DNA from: Leptobrachium leishanense
Taxonomy: Eukaryota > Chordata > Amphibia > Anura > Megophryidae
DNA: 64,000 nt
Direction of reading: 5' to 3'
NCBI GenBank assembly: GCA_009667805.1
Contig: CM019071.1
Coordinates: 44,516,250 to 44,580,249 of the forward strand
This document shows, piece after piece, positions 12,201-21,845 of this stretch; position 1 is the stretch's first letter; every line of letters begins with the position of its first letter. The notes below the pieces were generated by a model, which made no database searches, was not told the origin of the DNA, and worked only from the letters and a program-made list of their open reading frames with translations. Position numbers and translations under genes: made by a program.

Positions 12201-15200
12201 ACGCTGTTTGCAAAGAAACTACTGAGCGAAAATGTCTGAAATTTACATATAAAATCCAATGAATGATAATAAAAAGGGCAGTTACAGAAAAAAGAACGAA
12301 CGTTTAAAGAAAAAATTGAAAAAAAAAGGGAAAATCACGAAAAATACTTAAAATATCCTAAAAAATCTATAAATAAAGAGACTTTTTGCTGCAGAATATT
12401 ATAATGAACGGTTTATTAGATATTGAGTAAAAACAGGAATATTTTTAACATTGAAGCCTATGGGATTCTCCTGAATAAACCTGCCGAATTAAACCACCGA
12501 ATGGCAGGGCAATTCGGCAACTTTTCACTGCTGGTTTGTGTTCTCTGAATAGACGAAGCAGTGCTTTTTCATGGGGATTTCACTGCCCTCGAACAGGCAC
12601 CGAACAGGCACCGTATGTGCAGGCAATTCGCCAGGATTTGGCGAATTGCCTGCTCTCTGAATAGCCGAATGGCCAGGAAAGGTAACCATACCCTGATTTT
12701 CAGCGTTCGGTTCCCTTTCGGCAGCCATTCGGATCTCTTTGAATAACCCTGACAGTTTTTGGAAAACATAAACATTCTTCTGGATTTTCTGCGCAATAAC
12801 ATTTTAGTTTCTGGGGTTTGTGACGCCTCTGAATGCTCCTCACTGTGATGTATCTATTCCTTGTGTCCTCCAGCTTCACACTATCTTCCCTCAAGTCATG
12901 GACTACATCCCGGGTCCTCACCAGAGAATCGTATCTGTATCTGAAAAGCTGATGTTGTTTATTAAAGAGAGAGTGAAGATCAGCCAGGAGACCCTGGACC
13001 CGGATTCACCCAGACACTACATAGATAATTATCTCATAAAAATGGAGAAGGTACGGTCTATAGACTTGTGCGATTCTGATTGGGCCAAGTTGATATTCGG
13101 CAGAATATTGTTATGGGCAGTTGGGTATGAACAGGTTAATTCGATTTTACAATATCAGCGATTCAGAATATCAGAACCATCTGAAAATCCTAATTTCTGA
13201 ACCAGAATGCATCGGAATAAAATATTACCGAGTATTTGCAGATCCAGACAAATTTTCGAAAACTTCGGAAGCTTTTGATGCTTAAAAACTACAATTGCAT
13301 TAGGCTGAAGGGCAGCCCTTTTCATGTCTTGCACATGGGACAAAACATTATAAAGCTTCACACTCATACACAGGGCAGCCCTTTTCATGCATTGCACATT
13401 GCATACATATACTGAAGGGGTTATGCAATGAGAGACAAGTTTGGCGCCAAAATTTCCCCGTTTGGTGCAATTTTGTGGCCATTCGGCTATTCAGAGAGCC
13501 GGCAGTTTTCCAAATACTGTTGAATTGCCAGCAAATACGGTGCCTGTTCAACGGCAGTGAAATCCCCACAGAGAAGCAATGGTTAATCTATTCACATTGA
13601 ACAGCAGAGAAATGTCAGAGAAATGCCCTGATGTTCAGTGGTTTCATTCGGCAGGTTTAATCAGGCAAATCCCATAGGTTTCAATGTTAAAAATATTCCC
13701 GTTTTTATTTAATAAACCATTTATTATTTTAATTTGCTGCAAAAAGTCTCCTTATTTTTAGTATTTTTTTTTGGCATTTCTCCGGAAAATCTTTTTTTTT
13801 TTTCTGTAACAGACCTTTTTATTATCATTCATAGGACCTTCTATATTTCCAGGTATTTTCGGCCAGTAGTTTTTTTGCAAACATCTTTAAAATGTTGTTG
13901 TTTTTCAATTCGACAGGCCAATCCCATAAGATTTAATGTAAAAAACTTAGTATCTGATTTTATTTATTTTTTTAAAAGACCATTTTTTTTTCTTTTATTT
14001 TGAAAAAACCCTTTTAATTTTTTTTTTTTTAAAGAAACCTTTTTCGAGTTTTTAAAGTACATTTTTTTTATTATTGTGTAAAATATTTTTTTTATATTTT
14101 AACAGATATTTTTATTATTTATTTGTAAGACCTTTTTTATTAATTAAACCTATTTTTTCTTACTACAATTTTATTGGTTTGATCCCCTATTAGGAGGAGA
14201 CTTTCTATTTTATTTATTTTTTCCAATGTAGTGGAACTTGCCGAGGCTAATTCGACGCGATTCAGAGCCTTTCGCTGCCGTCCGGTAACTGCTTCTGTGA
14301 CTCCAATTTTTGGCAAAATACAGTGAACAGTCGTTAATAGGGAATTGTCTAATTTCCGGCTAAATGGAATCGCTGACGTGTGCCAAAATGCAGCAAAAAA
14401 ACAAAGCACCGCAATTACACACAACTTTGGTGCTTTGTCGATAGACCACTTTGTTTTGCCGGATGTGATTCATTGATTTCCAACAATAGTGGAGGAGAAC
14501 CCAAGCCTATCATCTGCCAATGTATCCAGTGACATGGCTTGAGGCGCTTGTATTTACATGTCTGTCAGGGTAATTCTACATTTCTTATATTTTTCAATGT
14601 ATTTTGCTTTTACAAAGCATTGAATGAGCTGCCGGGTCAGAATTGTTTCCGTTCAATTTATTTTCCTGCAGGAGAAAAATAATCCAAGCTCTGAGTTTAC
14701 TGAGAGGAATCTCGTAGCGACGATTCACAACCTGTTTATGGGCGGAACAGAGACTACTACCAGTACGCTCCGACACGCGCTGCTCCTCCTTCTCTACCAC
14801 CCCGAGGTGCAAGGTGACAATTGTTTTTTGACATGCTTTAAAATCTATAACAATGCAAAAATCGAGATATTTTACTTTGGGTGCGAAGGGGTTAATATTT
14901 CAGTTGTATACATAAAACCCACGAGTTCCATTTTTTTTTTAAATATTTCAGCGGCAGATTAAAAACCTGCAGGGTCCTTCTTAAATATTTTAGTGTCAGA
15001 TTGTAAACCCTCAAGTCTGTATTTTGATATTGCTTCGTTATATTTAAAACCATTGAGTCGTTACTTTATGCCCCATCGACAGAGCCATTGGTCAGTGACT
15101 TGTCCTGTTCGCAAATATGGACTTTTTCATCCTGACACGAGGCTCAGCTATGGCTCCCACTAAAAAATGCACTGATGCTCCTGATGTCTCATGGAAGCAG

Positions 15201-18200
15201 TGCCCGAGAATCACAGAGCTGGGAAGAAAAGAACTACAGCGCAAACAGCACTTGTCCAGTTTCCATGGGCTTATTTTGGACTGTGGCCATGGAGCTCCAC
15301 CAACCTCCAGCTTAACCTGGCCATATCGCATTTTATTAGTCATATTATTCCTAGGGATGTGAATGGATGAAAAAATTTTTGTTTAGTTTCCTTTCGTTAC
15401 ATTTTTAAATAATTTTGTTTTCGGAATTTCGGAACTAATTTCGTTTCATATTTTGTTTCGGATCGCTTTGAAATTTCGAATTTCATATATTAATTCGATA
15501 GTTGATATCAATTTGAATTTTGGATCACTAGATAAAACCCCAATTAATCAAATTTTGCTGTTAAAAGAAAAGCTAGGGATCAATTTTAAGCTGTGTCACA
15601 GATTTAGAATTTGAGTCAATTTAAACAGTGAAACAAATTTAATTTGTTTCATAAAGTCCTTTGCTGACTATTAGTTGTATTGTATGTTAAGATCAATTTG
15701 ATAGTTGATATTAATTTGATAGAGCATTTCAAATTCGATAGCTGATATCAATTTGACAGTTCATTTCAAATTCGATAGTTGATATCAATTATTCAAATTT
15801 TTCTTTTAAGATGACGACAGTGTAAAACGAAATAAATTCATTATATACCGTTTCGTTTTGTTTCGAATTCGTATCGTATCGATTCATTATTTGGAAGTAC
15901 TTCCGAAATACAAATTATGAAATTTTGTTACAAATTCCGAATATTTGGATCACTAAATAAAATCCCAATTGATCAAATTTTGCTGTTAAAAGAAAAGCTA
16001 GGCATAAATTTTAAGCTGTGTCACAGATTTAGTATTTGAGTCAATTTAAACAGTGAAACAAATTTAATTTGTTTCATAAAGTCCTTTGCTGACTATTACT
16101 TGTATTGTATGTTAAGATCAATTTGATAGATGATATCAATTATGATAGTTCATTTCAAATTCGATAGTTGATATAAATTTGATAGTTCATTTCAGATTCG
16201 ATAGTTGATATCAATTATTCAAATTTTTCTTTTATGATGACGACACAGTGTAAAACAAAATAAATTCGTTATATACCATTTTGTTTCATTTCGAATTCGT
16301 ATTGTATCGATTTAATATTCGGAAGTACTTCCGAAATACCAATTATGAAAATTCGTTACAAATTCCAATTTTTCCGAAACGAATGCAGATCTCTAATTAT
16401 TCCCATGTTTCTCAGTTTTATCAGTTTTATATTTAAAGACCATGATGGAGCCATGAGCAAAGCAAGTAATGCACGGCAATTTGTTCCACGTATGATCGCA
16501 ATATTTTTCATTTATTAAAAATCTTAAGAGAGTGAGTGGGGTTTATCCAATCAGGGTTTCAAGACAAAGTATGTCTCAGTTGGAATTCTCAGAGTGTTAA
16601 GGTTAAACAATATCAGGGTTATTCAGAGAGCGATGAAAAGCAGGAGAATGACTGGAGAAGTGAAAATTCTAGGTCAAAATAGCCGATTTGGAAAGTGAGA
16701 TAAATGGGAGAATTTTTCTGGTTTGACTATTTTGACCTAGAATTTTCACTTCTCCAGTCATTCTCCTGCTTTCCACCTCTCTCTGAATAACCCTATATGT
16801 TCTTCTATATTTCACAGAGAAATTACACCTGGAAATCGATCAAGTTATCGGGCGAGACAGGATCCCGAACAATAACGATAGAGCCAACATGCCGTACACG
16901 GACGCTGTACTCCACGAGGTCCACAGGTTCTGTGATCTGGCTCCTTTCAATATGCCTCGTCAGGTGACCAAGGACGTAGAGTTTAGAGGATATTTTCTTC
17001 CAAAGGTACAGGATTCCTTGTGACTCACTGGATCATAAATAATATCATTACAAACAATGGTATAACAGAGGCTACAGACTGATCAAAAGACAAAATGCAA
17101 CTTTAATTCAGAAAAATAAACAAGATATGTAGGATATTTTTTACTCAAATAGTAATATTTCTACATTTTCCAGAAATAATCTTGTCCATGGAAACTCCTT
17201 TTCTCCCTCTTTTAGGGCACAGAAGTCTACACTCTCCTCTGCACCGTGCATCGCGATCCTACAAAATTTGCGACTCCGTTCCAGTTTAATCCCAACCACT
17301 TCCTGGACGAGAACGGCAAATTCAAAAAGAACGACGCCATGATGGCATTTTCTGCAGGTGATACAAACATACGAATAGGGTTACACATAGAGTTATTGGG
17401 TTGTGTACAATGCGTCACGACATCCAACGGGAATTTTGGCAAATTGCCTGCACGTACGGTTCCTGTTCGGCGGCAGTGAAATTACCCATAGAGAAGTAAT
17501 TGTTAATCTATTCAGAGACACCAAACAGCAGTGAAATGCCCTGCTGTTCGGTGGTTTCATTCGGCGGGCTTATTTAGGTGAACCCCATAGGTTTCAATGT
17601 TAACAATATTCCCATTTTTATCCAATATCTAATAAACCGTTTATTATTTTAATCTGCAGCAAAAAGTCTCTTTATTTATTGATATTTTTTTTTTTAGTAT
17701 CTTTCAGGCATTTTTCAGATTTTTTTTCGGCAATTTTTTTTAAAATTTTTTTTTAATAGCGGAGTTTCATTTTTCTGTAACAGACCTTTTTATTATCATT
17801 CATAGGATCTTCTATGTTAATTCCAGACGTTTTTGTTCAGTAGTGTTTTTTTTGCAGCAGCCGATTCCCTGCATTTCGGGGACCCTGCGATGAATGGTGA
17901 ATTCGCTGCAGGGTGGGGAAATTTAATTCCACAAAGTGTGGGGAACAACAGAACACAGAAATGTCAGCGTCACTTCGGTGCTCTGTGAATAACCCCTTTA
18001 GTGGCTTTTTTTTTTTTGCCGCCCCCTGGAAAGTGCCGGCCTTGCCTACCCAGGACATACTTGAAAATTAGAGAAATCTCAATGTATCCTTCTGGGTAAA
18101 ATACTTTCAGGGTTATTCAGAGAAAGGTGAAACTCAGGACAACTGGAAGGAGAACAATCTAGACCAAATAGCTGATTTGGAAAGTGAGATAAATGGGAGA

Positions 18201-21200
18201 ATTTTTCTGGTTTGGCTATTTTGACCTAGAATTTTCGTTTCTTCAGTCATTCTCCTGAGTTTCACCTTTGGTTGAATAGACCTGCTTGTAAAAAAAAAAA
18301 TATATAATATATATATATTTTAGGGTGTCATCCAAGGGGTGGTGTCACCCGGTGCAGGCCACACCCACTGCCCCCCCTTGTGACACCACTGCTGTAAAAC
18401 TCAATTGAGGTCGGGGAGATAGGCCAAATAAGAGCTCAAAAGACTATACGTAAGGTTGGGTGCGTGTCCAACCTGTACACATGCTTTTAAATCAGTATTG
18501 ATTGAGAAACACAATTATCATATAGGCCTCACTTTTGTCACACTGTGTTGTAACAAATGAGCTGCAAGGAGGATGTCTCAACATCAGTGTAACAAAAGTT
18601 CAACAATCTTTACTACATTCCAGCAGCTAGGAATTTGTCAGAATACAGGGAGAGCTGTGGGGTCAGTCGCTGCTGTACAGGGATAAAATTCAGTGGTTAT
18701 AATGAGTGTAAATCCATATAAAGTACAGATACAATGTGTTGCTGTAATTGCCATACGCAGGCATTATGCAGCACATACAGATACAAGGTGTCGCTGTAAT
18801 TGCCATACACAGCCATTATGCAGCACATACAGATACAAGGTGTTGCTGTAATTGCCATACACAGGCATTATGCAGCACATACAGATACAAAGTGTTGCTG
18901 TAATTGCCATACGCAGGCATTATGCAGCACATACAGATACAAGGTGTCGCTGTAATTGCCATACACAGCCATTATGCAGCACATACAGATACAAGGTGTC
19001 GCTGTAATTGCCATACACAGCCATTATGCAGCACATACAGATACAAGGTGTTGCTGTAATTGCCATACACAGGCATTATGCAGCACATACAGATACAAGG
19101 TGTTGCTGTAATTGCCATACACATGTATTATGCAGCACATACAGATACAAAGTGTTGCTGTAATTGCCATACGCAGGCATTATGCAGCACATACAGATAC
19201 AAGGTGTTGCTGTAATTGCCATACGCAGGCATTATGCAGCACATACAGATACAAGGTGTTGCTGTAATTGCCATACACATGTATTATGCAGCATATACAG
19301 ATACAAAGTGTTGCTGTAATTGCCATACGCAGGCATTAGGCTAAGGTCAGACGAAAGCAGTTTTAACGTGCGTTTAACCGCACTAAATCACGGCCGTGCT
19401 AGCAGCAAATGACGTCCAATGCCGGGCCGCATATGAAGAACGGCCGCACAAAAGTGCGGCCGCGCAACGCAAGTGGCAAATGAACGCATTTTTTCGAAAA
19501 CATCAAACCGCTAGTACTGACGTACAGAGTGCGCTGCGGCCGCATAGCGGCGTGTTTGTGTGATTAGGAGACGTCAGACGCTGCTAATGTCCGGCCAACA
19601 TCACGTCCAGACGCAAAAAGTGTTTTATTGATGATCCGTACAAAATCGCGGACGAAAATGCGCATCGTATGACCGCTATCGCGTATTCCGTGGAAAAATG
19701 CGTCCATTCATTCGAACGCACTTTTTCACGGACAACGCGAAAGATGCGTTAGTCTGACCCTAGCCTTATGCAGCACATACAGATACAAGGTGTTGCTGTA
19801 ATTGCCATACACAGGCATTATGCGCACATACAGATACAAGGTGTTGCTGTAATTGCCATATGCAGGCATTATGCAGCGCATACAGATACAAGGTGTTGCT
19901 GTAATTGTCATACACAGGCATTATGCAGCACATACAGATACAAGGTGTTGCTGTAATTGTCATACACAGGCATTATGCGGCAAATGCAGATACAAGGTGT
20001 TGCTGTAATTGCCATACACAGGCATTATGCAGCACATACAGATACAAGGTGTTGCTGTAATTGCCATATGCAGGCATTATGCAGCACATAGAGATACAAG
20101 GTGTTGCTGTAATTGTCATACACAGGCATTATGCAGCACATACAGATACAAGGTGTTGCTGTAATTGTCATACACAGGCATTATGCAGCACATACAGATA
20201 CAAGGTGTTGCTGTAATTGCCATACACAGGCATTATGCAGCTCATACAGATACAATGTGTTGCTGTAATTGCCATACACAGGCATTATGCAGCACATACA
20301 GATACAAGGTGTTTCTTTAATTGTCATACACAGACATTATGAGGCACATACAGATATTGGTATAATTATACGTATCTGGCGGCGCGATTGCAGTCGCTTC
20401 TTGGTATTCAGATGGTCCTCACGGTGTGTATCATTAATGTCCAATATGGATTATATATAAAAAACACAAATGGCAGAATAATAGTGCAGGGTGTATACAC
20501 AATGTTGGAATAGATGACAATAAATGGTTCCACTCACAGACAGAGAGCCCCGTCACTGGCTCTGAGTGGTTCCAAACATCTGGGTCCTTTATCTTCTTAG
20601 GAATATTTAAAGGAGACCCACTCCCTTTAAAGTTGGTATTTTCTTTATCTCGTCAAATATGGAAGAAAACATAAAAACAAGGACCTTCTTGTGTAGATCT
20701 ACCACAATATTAATAATATATATGGTGATGGTATCAACTCACATTGGGTGGAGCTTAGAACCAAGCTCTGGGTGGGAATGCCGGTGGATTTATTGAGTAG
20801 GTTAAATCCACGAATACCTCTGAATTCCAAAACAGCAGGGACCAGACTTTTCTTTATAAAAGAAAAATCTTTAATTTAAAACATAGAGTAAAATAAAACA
20901 TGTTAAAATAAACACAAAGATGCTCTGTAAGTCGCCAGAACGCGTTTCGCCATAAGATTAGGCTTCTTCAGCTGGTTTACAGAGATATTCTACAGTGTAC
21001 CATATATATAGTCCCTTAATTGGGTATTAAAAGGTCCCATGTGTTTGGAATGTCCGAAAACATACAGATATTGCATTGCTAATAATCTCATTCTGATCGC
21101 TACAAATCCCCATAAGCAGGAGATCTCACCATTTTATTATCTGTCTGCAGCACATTTACAGACACAAAGGCCATTTCTGCCTGTATGCTGCTAATTCCTG

Positions 21201-21717
21201 TAATGCATACACTCACACACAAAAAATTAAGAACTCTTTTAATTTGTGCATTCTGTGTTTTATATAAATTTCAGAATACTATTTTTAACAATAAGCACAT
21301 GGTGGCAGACAGGTTAATTCACCAATCAGATAATGCGTCCTTTTACTTTACCAGTGGCCATATTATTCAGTGGTTTTGCTCTCATTGTTATAAAAGGCAC
21401 ATCACCAGCCGCGTCATTTAAAGTCCTTATTCTTCCATGAGATTCCATTTGAATGTATGAAAACCTTTACACTATATTTATACTGCGTAACAGCCATTGT
21501 GCCGATATTGAAAATTATTTTCTGTCCTTGTATAGGGAAGAGGATTTGCCCCGGAGAGAGCCTGGGTCGGATGGAATGCTTCCTATTCCTCACCACAATT
21601 CTGCAGAACTTCAAACTGACCTCACAGACTAAATTCACCGAAGCCGACATCGCGCCCAAGTTGGCCGGGTTTTTAAACGTCCCCATTTACTACAAGCTCT
21701 CATTTATTCCTCGTTAA
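99..21717 (+). CDS. Cytochrome P450 family 2 (CYP2-like) gene A, exons 3-9, 5' end outside window
   Basis: CYP2 enzymes are ER-anchored heme monooxygenases that use electrons from cytochrome P450 reductase. Seven plus-strand exons are seen: 99-248, 5318-5478, 12874-13050, 14672-14813, 16818-17005, 17216-17357 and 21536-21717. Their lengths match the canonical CYP2 exons 3-9, every junction is AG/GT, and reading phase is continuous without stops, giving about 379 residues. Motifs in order are C-helix WKQIR, I-helix GGTETT, ExxR (EVHR), FQFNPNHF and the heme loop [11 protein letters not shown], which spans exons 8 and 9. Exons 1-2 (membrane anchor and proline-rich hinge, about 110 residues) must lie upstream. 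Introns of 0.2-7.4 kb are largely transposons. No substrate or subfamily can be assigned by eye; frog CYP2 genes form many lineage-specific subfamilies. The gene appears functional over the part seen. Confidence 0.95.
599..1035 (+). repeat. 52-bp satellite array A1
   Basis: About eight tandem copies of a 52-bp unit containing CATACACAGGCATTATGCAG and GATACAAGGTGTTGCTGTAA. Some units carry one extra base (CCAATACAC). Since 52 is not a multiple of 3, the three-unit translation repeats every 52 residues and produces spurious open frames on both strands. Confidence 0.95.
1036..1455. mobile_element. GC-rich foldback element inserted in satellite
   Basis: The insert interrupts the 52-bp array. It holds a long inverted repeat (1072-1241, arms about 80 bp, each with a CG-alternating tract), then shorter perfect palindromes around 1273-1302, 1315-1356 and 1373-1445. 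The right end, GGTATCGGTGCAACCCTA, resembles a hAT terminus read inwards as TAGGGTTGCACCG. No matching left end is visible, so the element may be truncated. Confidence 0.6.
1455..2048 (+). repeat. 52-bp satellite array A2
   Basis: About eleven copies of the 52-bp unit with single-base variants such as GGTGTCGCTG and GGCAATATGC. Confidence 0.95.
2049..2417 (-). mobile_element. Internal fragment of a hAT element
   Basis: Read on the minus strand, this carries GGATGAAAGTAACAA and repeats of ACCCCTCTGAG with TGTGGAAGAGTGCAG. These match the subterminal repeats of the hAT element at 32090-32830. No terminal repeats are present. It sits between two blocks of 52-bp satellite. Confidence 0.7.
2418..2950 (+). 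repeat. 52-bp satellite array A3
   Basis: About ten copies of the 52-bp unit, ending abruptly at a hAT left end. Confidence 0.95.
2952..3200 (+). mobile_element. hAT left-end fragment
   Basis: It begins TATGGATGAGCCAAACAC and continues with GAGTGCCCTCCAAGAGGGCA and GGTGTATGGGGGTCCGGG. This matches the left end of the full hAT element (31592 onwards) and the fragment at 54153. No right end is present. Confidence 0.65.
3212..3655. repeat. 130-bp direct duplication flanking a foldback MITE
   Basis: A segment with AAAATGCTGCAATGGGTGAT recurs at about 3212-3340 and 3514-3650. Between them is a short inverted-repeat element, from CAGGGCTCTCAAACTC at 3331 to AGTTTGAGACCCCTG near 3464. Its arms around ACTACAAATCCCAGGAT and GACTTGTAGTCC fold back. 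The second direct copy retains the first bases of the MITE. Confidence 0.55.
3810..5200 (+). pseudogene. CR1-type LINE, 5'-truncated reverse transcriptase, copy 1
   Basis: Encodes a non-LTR reverse transcriptase: [28 protein letters not shown] and [16 protein letters not shown]. The catalytic box reads FGDD in place of the FADD of copy 2. Frameshifts near 4065 and 4440-4650 break the frame. A 21-bp internal unit containing AATGCTGGCAGAATGCTT is present three times (twice in copy 2). The 3' end carries the CR1-like TAGATGGGCCGAAAGGTTCT and ends in TTTCTATG repeats. It lies in intron 3 of gene A, 5' truncated at about the same point as a fragment near 40.3 kb. Confidence 0.85.
5318..5478 (+). 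CDS. CYP2 gene A exon 4
   Basis: The acceptor is a long T tract plus GCTTCAG; the donor is GGGGCAG|GTAACC. The exon is 161 bp. It encodes [18 protein letters not shown] through SSPWGQ, the region around helices E and F that carries substrate-recognition positions in CYP2 enzymes. About 17 of 53 residues differ from the gene B exon 4. Confidence 0.95.
5527..5927. mobile_element. MITE with GGTTATTCA termini (about 400 bp)
   Basis: Ends read GGGGTTATTCACACCG and CGCTCTGAATAACACC. The interior shares the AAGAGACTTTTTGCTGCA and GGTTTAATAAATAT blocks found in the 0.9-kb elements at 11855, 42359 and 61826. It lies in intron 4, just after exon 4 of gene A. Confidence 0.5.
6149..7540 (-). pseudogene. 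LINE reverse transcriptase (L2/Rex-like clade)
   Basis: An open frame of 463 codons with the expected reverse transcriptase blocks: [48 protein letters not shown] and the catalytic YADD in [10 protein letters not shown], then LGVTLD. Its N-terminal part follows the endonuclease linker, and frame breaks at about 7540-7830 separate it from the endonuclease. The RT core is remarkably open for a truncated copy, but the element is not intact. It would act only in retrotransposition. Nothing suggests a host role. Confidence 0.85.
7823..8505 (-). pseudogene. LINE APE-type endonuclease fragment
   Basis: The minus-strand translation shows LALTETW near the N-terminal side (about 8440), then [25 protein letters not shown] and SDHHLL, which are the ordered motifs of AP-endonuclease-like LINE domains. 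It reads towards the reverse transcriptase at 7540-6149, with frame breaks between them. Confidence 0.8.
8730..8925. mobile_element. Short TTAA-flanked element
   Basis: TTAA at 8726-8729 is followed by CCCCTTCCCTACCAAG. The interior (AGAAATATTTGGGAATATTC) is the reverse complement of the element at 43832-44006. The right edge is eroded. Confidence 0.5.
9268..10498. mobile_element. piggyBac-like non-autonomous element of serial hairpins
   Basis: Flanked by TTAA at 9264-9267 and 10499-10502. The left end CCCTTTCGCTGCTGAGG and right end CCTTAGCATTCAAGTGG form imperfect terminal inverted repeats. TTAA targets and CCCTTT ends suit piggyBac-type elements of frogs. The left 560 bp is AT-rich and includes a T tract. 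The right 660 bp (about 9836-10498) is GC-rich and is almost entirely a run of about ten back-to-back inverted repeats. No coding capacity is visible. Confidence 0.65.
10581..11006 (-). mobile_element. PIF/Harbinger-type MITE, copy 1
   Basis: 426 bp with terminal inverted repeats GGCTAGGGTCAGACGAACGC, flanked by 3-bp GAA duplications. The interior is rich in CGGACG and CGTCCG words. Same family as 19339, 30472, 63064 and 63786. The 3-bp target, mostly TTA in other copies, points to PIF/Harbinger. Confidence 0.75.
11570..11850 (-). mobile_element. Degraded retroposon fragment
   Basis: Contains TAAGACTGGTG, TTATTTATAAAGTATTTTAC and ATTGAGATTTCTCTCGTTTT, all shared with the insert at 30522-30833. 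Internal parts are rearranged. Confidence 0.4.
11855..12751. mobile_element. 0.9-kb MITE, CAGGGTTATTCAAAGAG family, copy 1
   Basis: 897 bp with terminal repeats CAGGGTTATTCAAAGAG and CTCTTTGAATAACCCTG, flanked by ACA on both sides. It lies about 120 bp upstream of exon 5 of gene A. Related full copies are at 42359 and 61826. No transposase is visible. Confidence 0.7.
12874..13050 (+). CDS. CYP2 gene A exon 5
   Basis: The acceptor is GTGTCCTCCAG and the donor GAGAAG|GTACGG. The exon is 177 bp, phase 0 at both ends. It encodes [17 protein letters not shown] through YLIKMEK, the F-G to H helix region. About 13 of 59 residues differ from gene B. Confidence 0.95.
13405..13740. mobile_element. Fragment of the 0.9-kb MITE family
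   Basis: Holds the family blocks GGCAGTGAAATCCCCA, GGTTTCATTCGGCAGGTTT and TGCTGCAAAAAGTCTC. No clear ends. Confidence 0.5.
13741..14460. other. AT-rich intron 5 remainder
   Basis: Homopolymer-rich T and A runs with dispersed MITE-like words (TTAGGAGGAGACTTTC, GATTCAGAGCC). No gene or element with clear ends seen. Confidence 0.5.
14672..14813 (+). CDS. CYP2 gene A exon 6 (I-helix)
   Basis: The acceptor is TTTTCCTGCAG and the donor GTGCAAG|GTGACA. The exon is 142 bp. It encodes [19 protein letters not shown] and the oxygen-activating I-helix motif [12 protein letters not shown], then [10 protein letters not shown]. The Glu-Thr pair needed for proton delivery is present. Confidence 0.95.
15352..16395. 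mobile_element. 1.04-kb hAT-type MITE with internal duplication
   Basis: Flanked by perfect 8-bp ATTATTCC duplications (15344-15351 and 16396-16403). Ends read TAGGGATGTGAATGG and, inverted, TAGAGATCTGCATTC. Inside, a block of about 425 bp (ATCACTARATAAAA to the TTCGATAGTTGATATCAATT stretch) is present twice in tandem. It lies in intron 6 of gene A. Confidence 0.75.
16614..16795. mobile_element. 182-bp foldback MITE
   Basis: Nearly the whole element is one inverted repeat: CAGGGTTATTCAGAGAG, TGACTGGAGAAGTGAAAATT and its complement, then CTCTGAATAACCCT. TAT flanks both sides. It ends 22 bp before exon 7 of gene A, so it is close to the branch-point region. Confidence 0.65.
16818..17005 (+). 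CDS. CYP2 gene A exon 7 (ExxR)
   Basis: The acceptor is ATATTTCACAG and the donor CCAAAG|GTACAG. The exon is 188 bp. It encodes IGRDRIP, the CYP2 signature MPYTDAV, the K-helix HEVHRF carrying the invariant ExxR pair, and [14 protein letters not shown]. Confidence 0.95.
17216..17357 (+). CDS. CYP2 gene A exon 8
   Basis: The acceptor is CCTCTTTTAG and the donor TCTGCAG|GTGATA. The exon is 142 bp. It encodes [15 protein letters not shown], the meander [19 protein letters not shown] and the first half of the heme loop, MMAFSAG. Only 3 of 48 residues differ from gene B, far fewer than in the other exons. Confidence 0.95.
17395..17690. mobile_element. Fragment of the 0.9-kb MITE family
   Basis: Carries GGCGGCAGTGAAATTACCC, GGTGGTTTCATTCGGCGGG and CTGCAGCAAAAAGTCTC. 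It begins about 75 bp after exon 8 of gene A, where similarity to gene B intron 8 stops. Confidence 0.5.
18108..18284. mobile_element. Foldback MITE, second copy
   Basis: Related to the 182-bp element at 16614: CAGGGTTATTCAGAGAAAGG and GAGATAAATGGGAGAATTTT are shared. The right arm is more diverged and target duplication is not clear. Confidence 0.55.
18725..19338 (+). repeat. 52-bp satellite array B1
   Basis: About twelve 52-bp units, some with CATACGCAGG or ACACATGTATT variants. The variants recur in a block pattern, suggesting multi-unit duplication. Confidence 0.95.
19339..19765 (+). mobile_element. PIF/Harbinger-type MITE, copy 2
   Basis: 427 bp with ends GGCTAAGGTCAGACG and CTGACCCTAGCC, flanked by TTA duplications. 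Insertion in the middle of a satellite unit (GGCATTA|..|TTATGCAGC) makes the 3-bp target duplication unambiguous. Opposite orientation to copy 1. Confidence 0.85.
19766..20345 (+). repeat. 52-bp satellite array B2
   Basis: About eleven 52-bp units continuing array B1 after the MITE. One unit lacks a base or two (TTATGCGCACATACAG). Confidence 0.95.
20359..21059 (-). mobile_element. 701-bp unclassified retroposon-like insertion
   Basis: Flanked by identical 13-bp copies of ACATACAGATATT (20346-20358 and 21060-21072). The long target duplication favours reverse-transcription insertion over a DNA transposon. The interior has ACGCGTTTCGCCATAAGATT and AGGCTTCTTCAGCTGG. No coding region seen. Orientation is a guess. 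Confidence 0.55.
21536..21717 (+). CDS. CYP2 gene A exon 9 (heme cysteine, C-terminus)
   Basis: The acceptor is CCTTGTATAG. The exon is 182 bp including TAA. It encodes [13 protein letters not shown], with the cysteine that ligates heme iron, then [13 protein letters not shown] and the C-terminal SFIPR, a common CYP2 ending. Exon 9 lies 4.2 kb after exon 8, across satellite copy B. Confidence 0.95.
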
Positions 21718-21839
21718 TTAAGTGATATAAGGTTTATTTTGCAGAATTCATTAATCTGTACAGGTGCAGGATTGCGTAGCAGCACAGTCACTTCATGTCC
21801 TGGCTTCTTAGGAGTTGATTTGTGATTCTTTAGTCTCTG

Positions 21840-21845
21840 AATAAA
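21840..21845 (+). promoter_or_regulatory. Likely polyadenylation signal of gene A
   Basis: AATAAA lies 123 bp after the gene A stop, in AT-rich 3' flank. The homologous position downstream of gene B reads GATAAA. Confidence 0.55.

Larger units (their letters stand above)
18540..21430 (+). mobile_element. Satellite-bearing composite repeat, copy B
   Basis: 5' flank at about 18540-18724 (GTCAGAATACAGGGAGAGCT), satellite at 18725-20345 with a Harbinger MITE inside, a 701-bp insertion, then the 3' flank at 21060-21200 (AATCTCATTCTGATCGCTAC, TTATTATCTGTCTGCAGCAC). It occupies most of intron 8 of gene A. The outer borders are uncertain. Confidence 0.55.
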
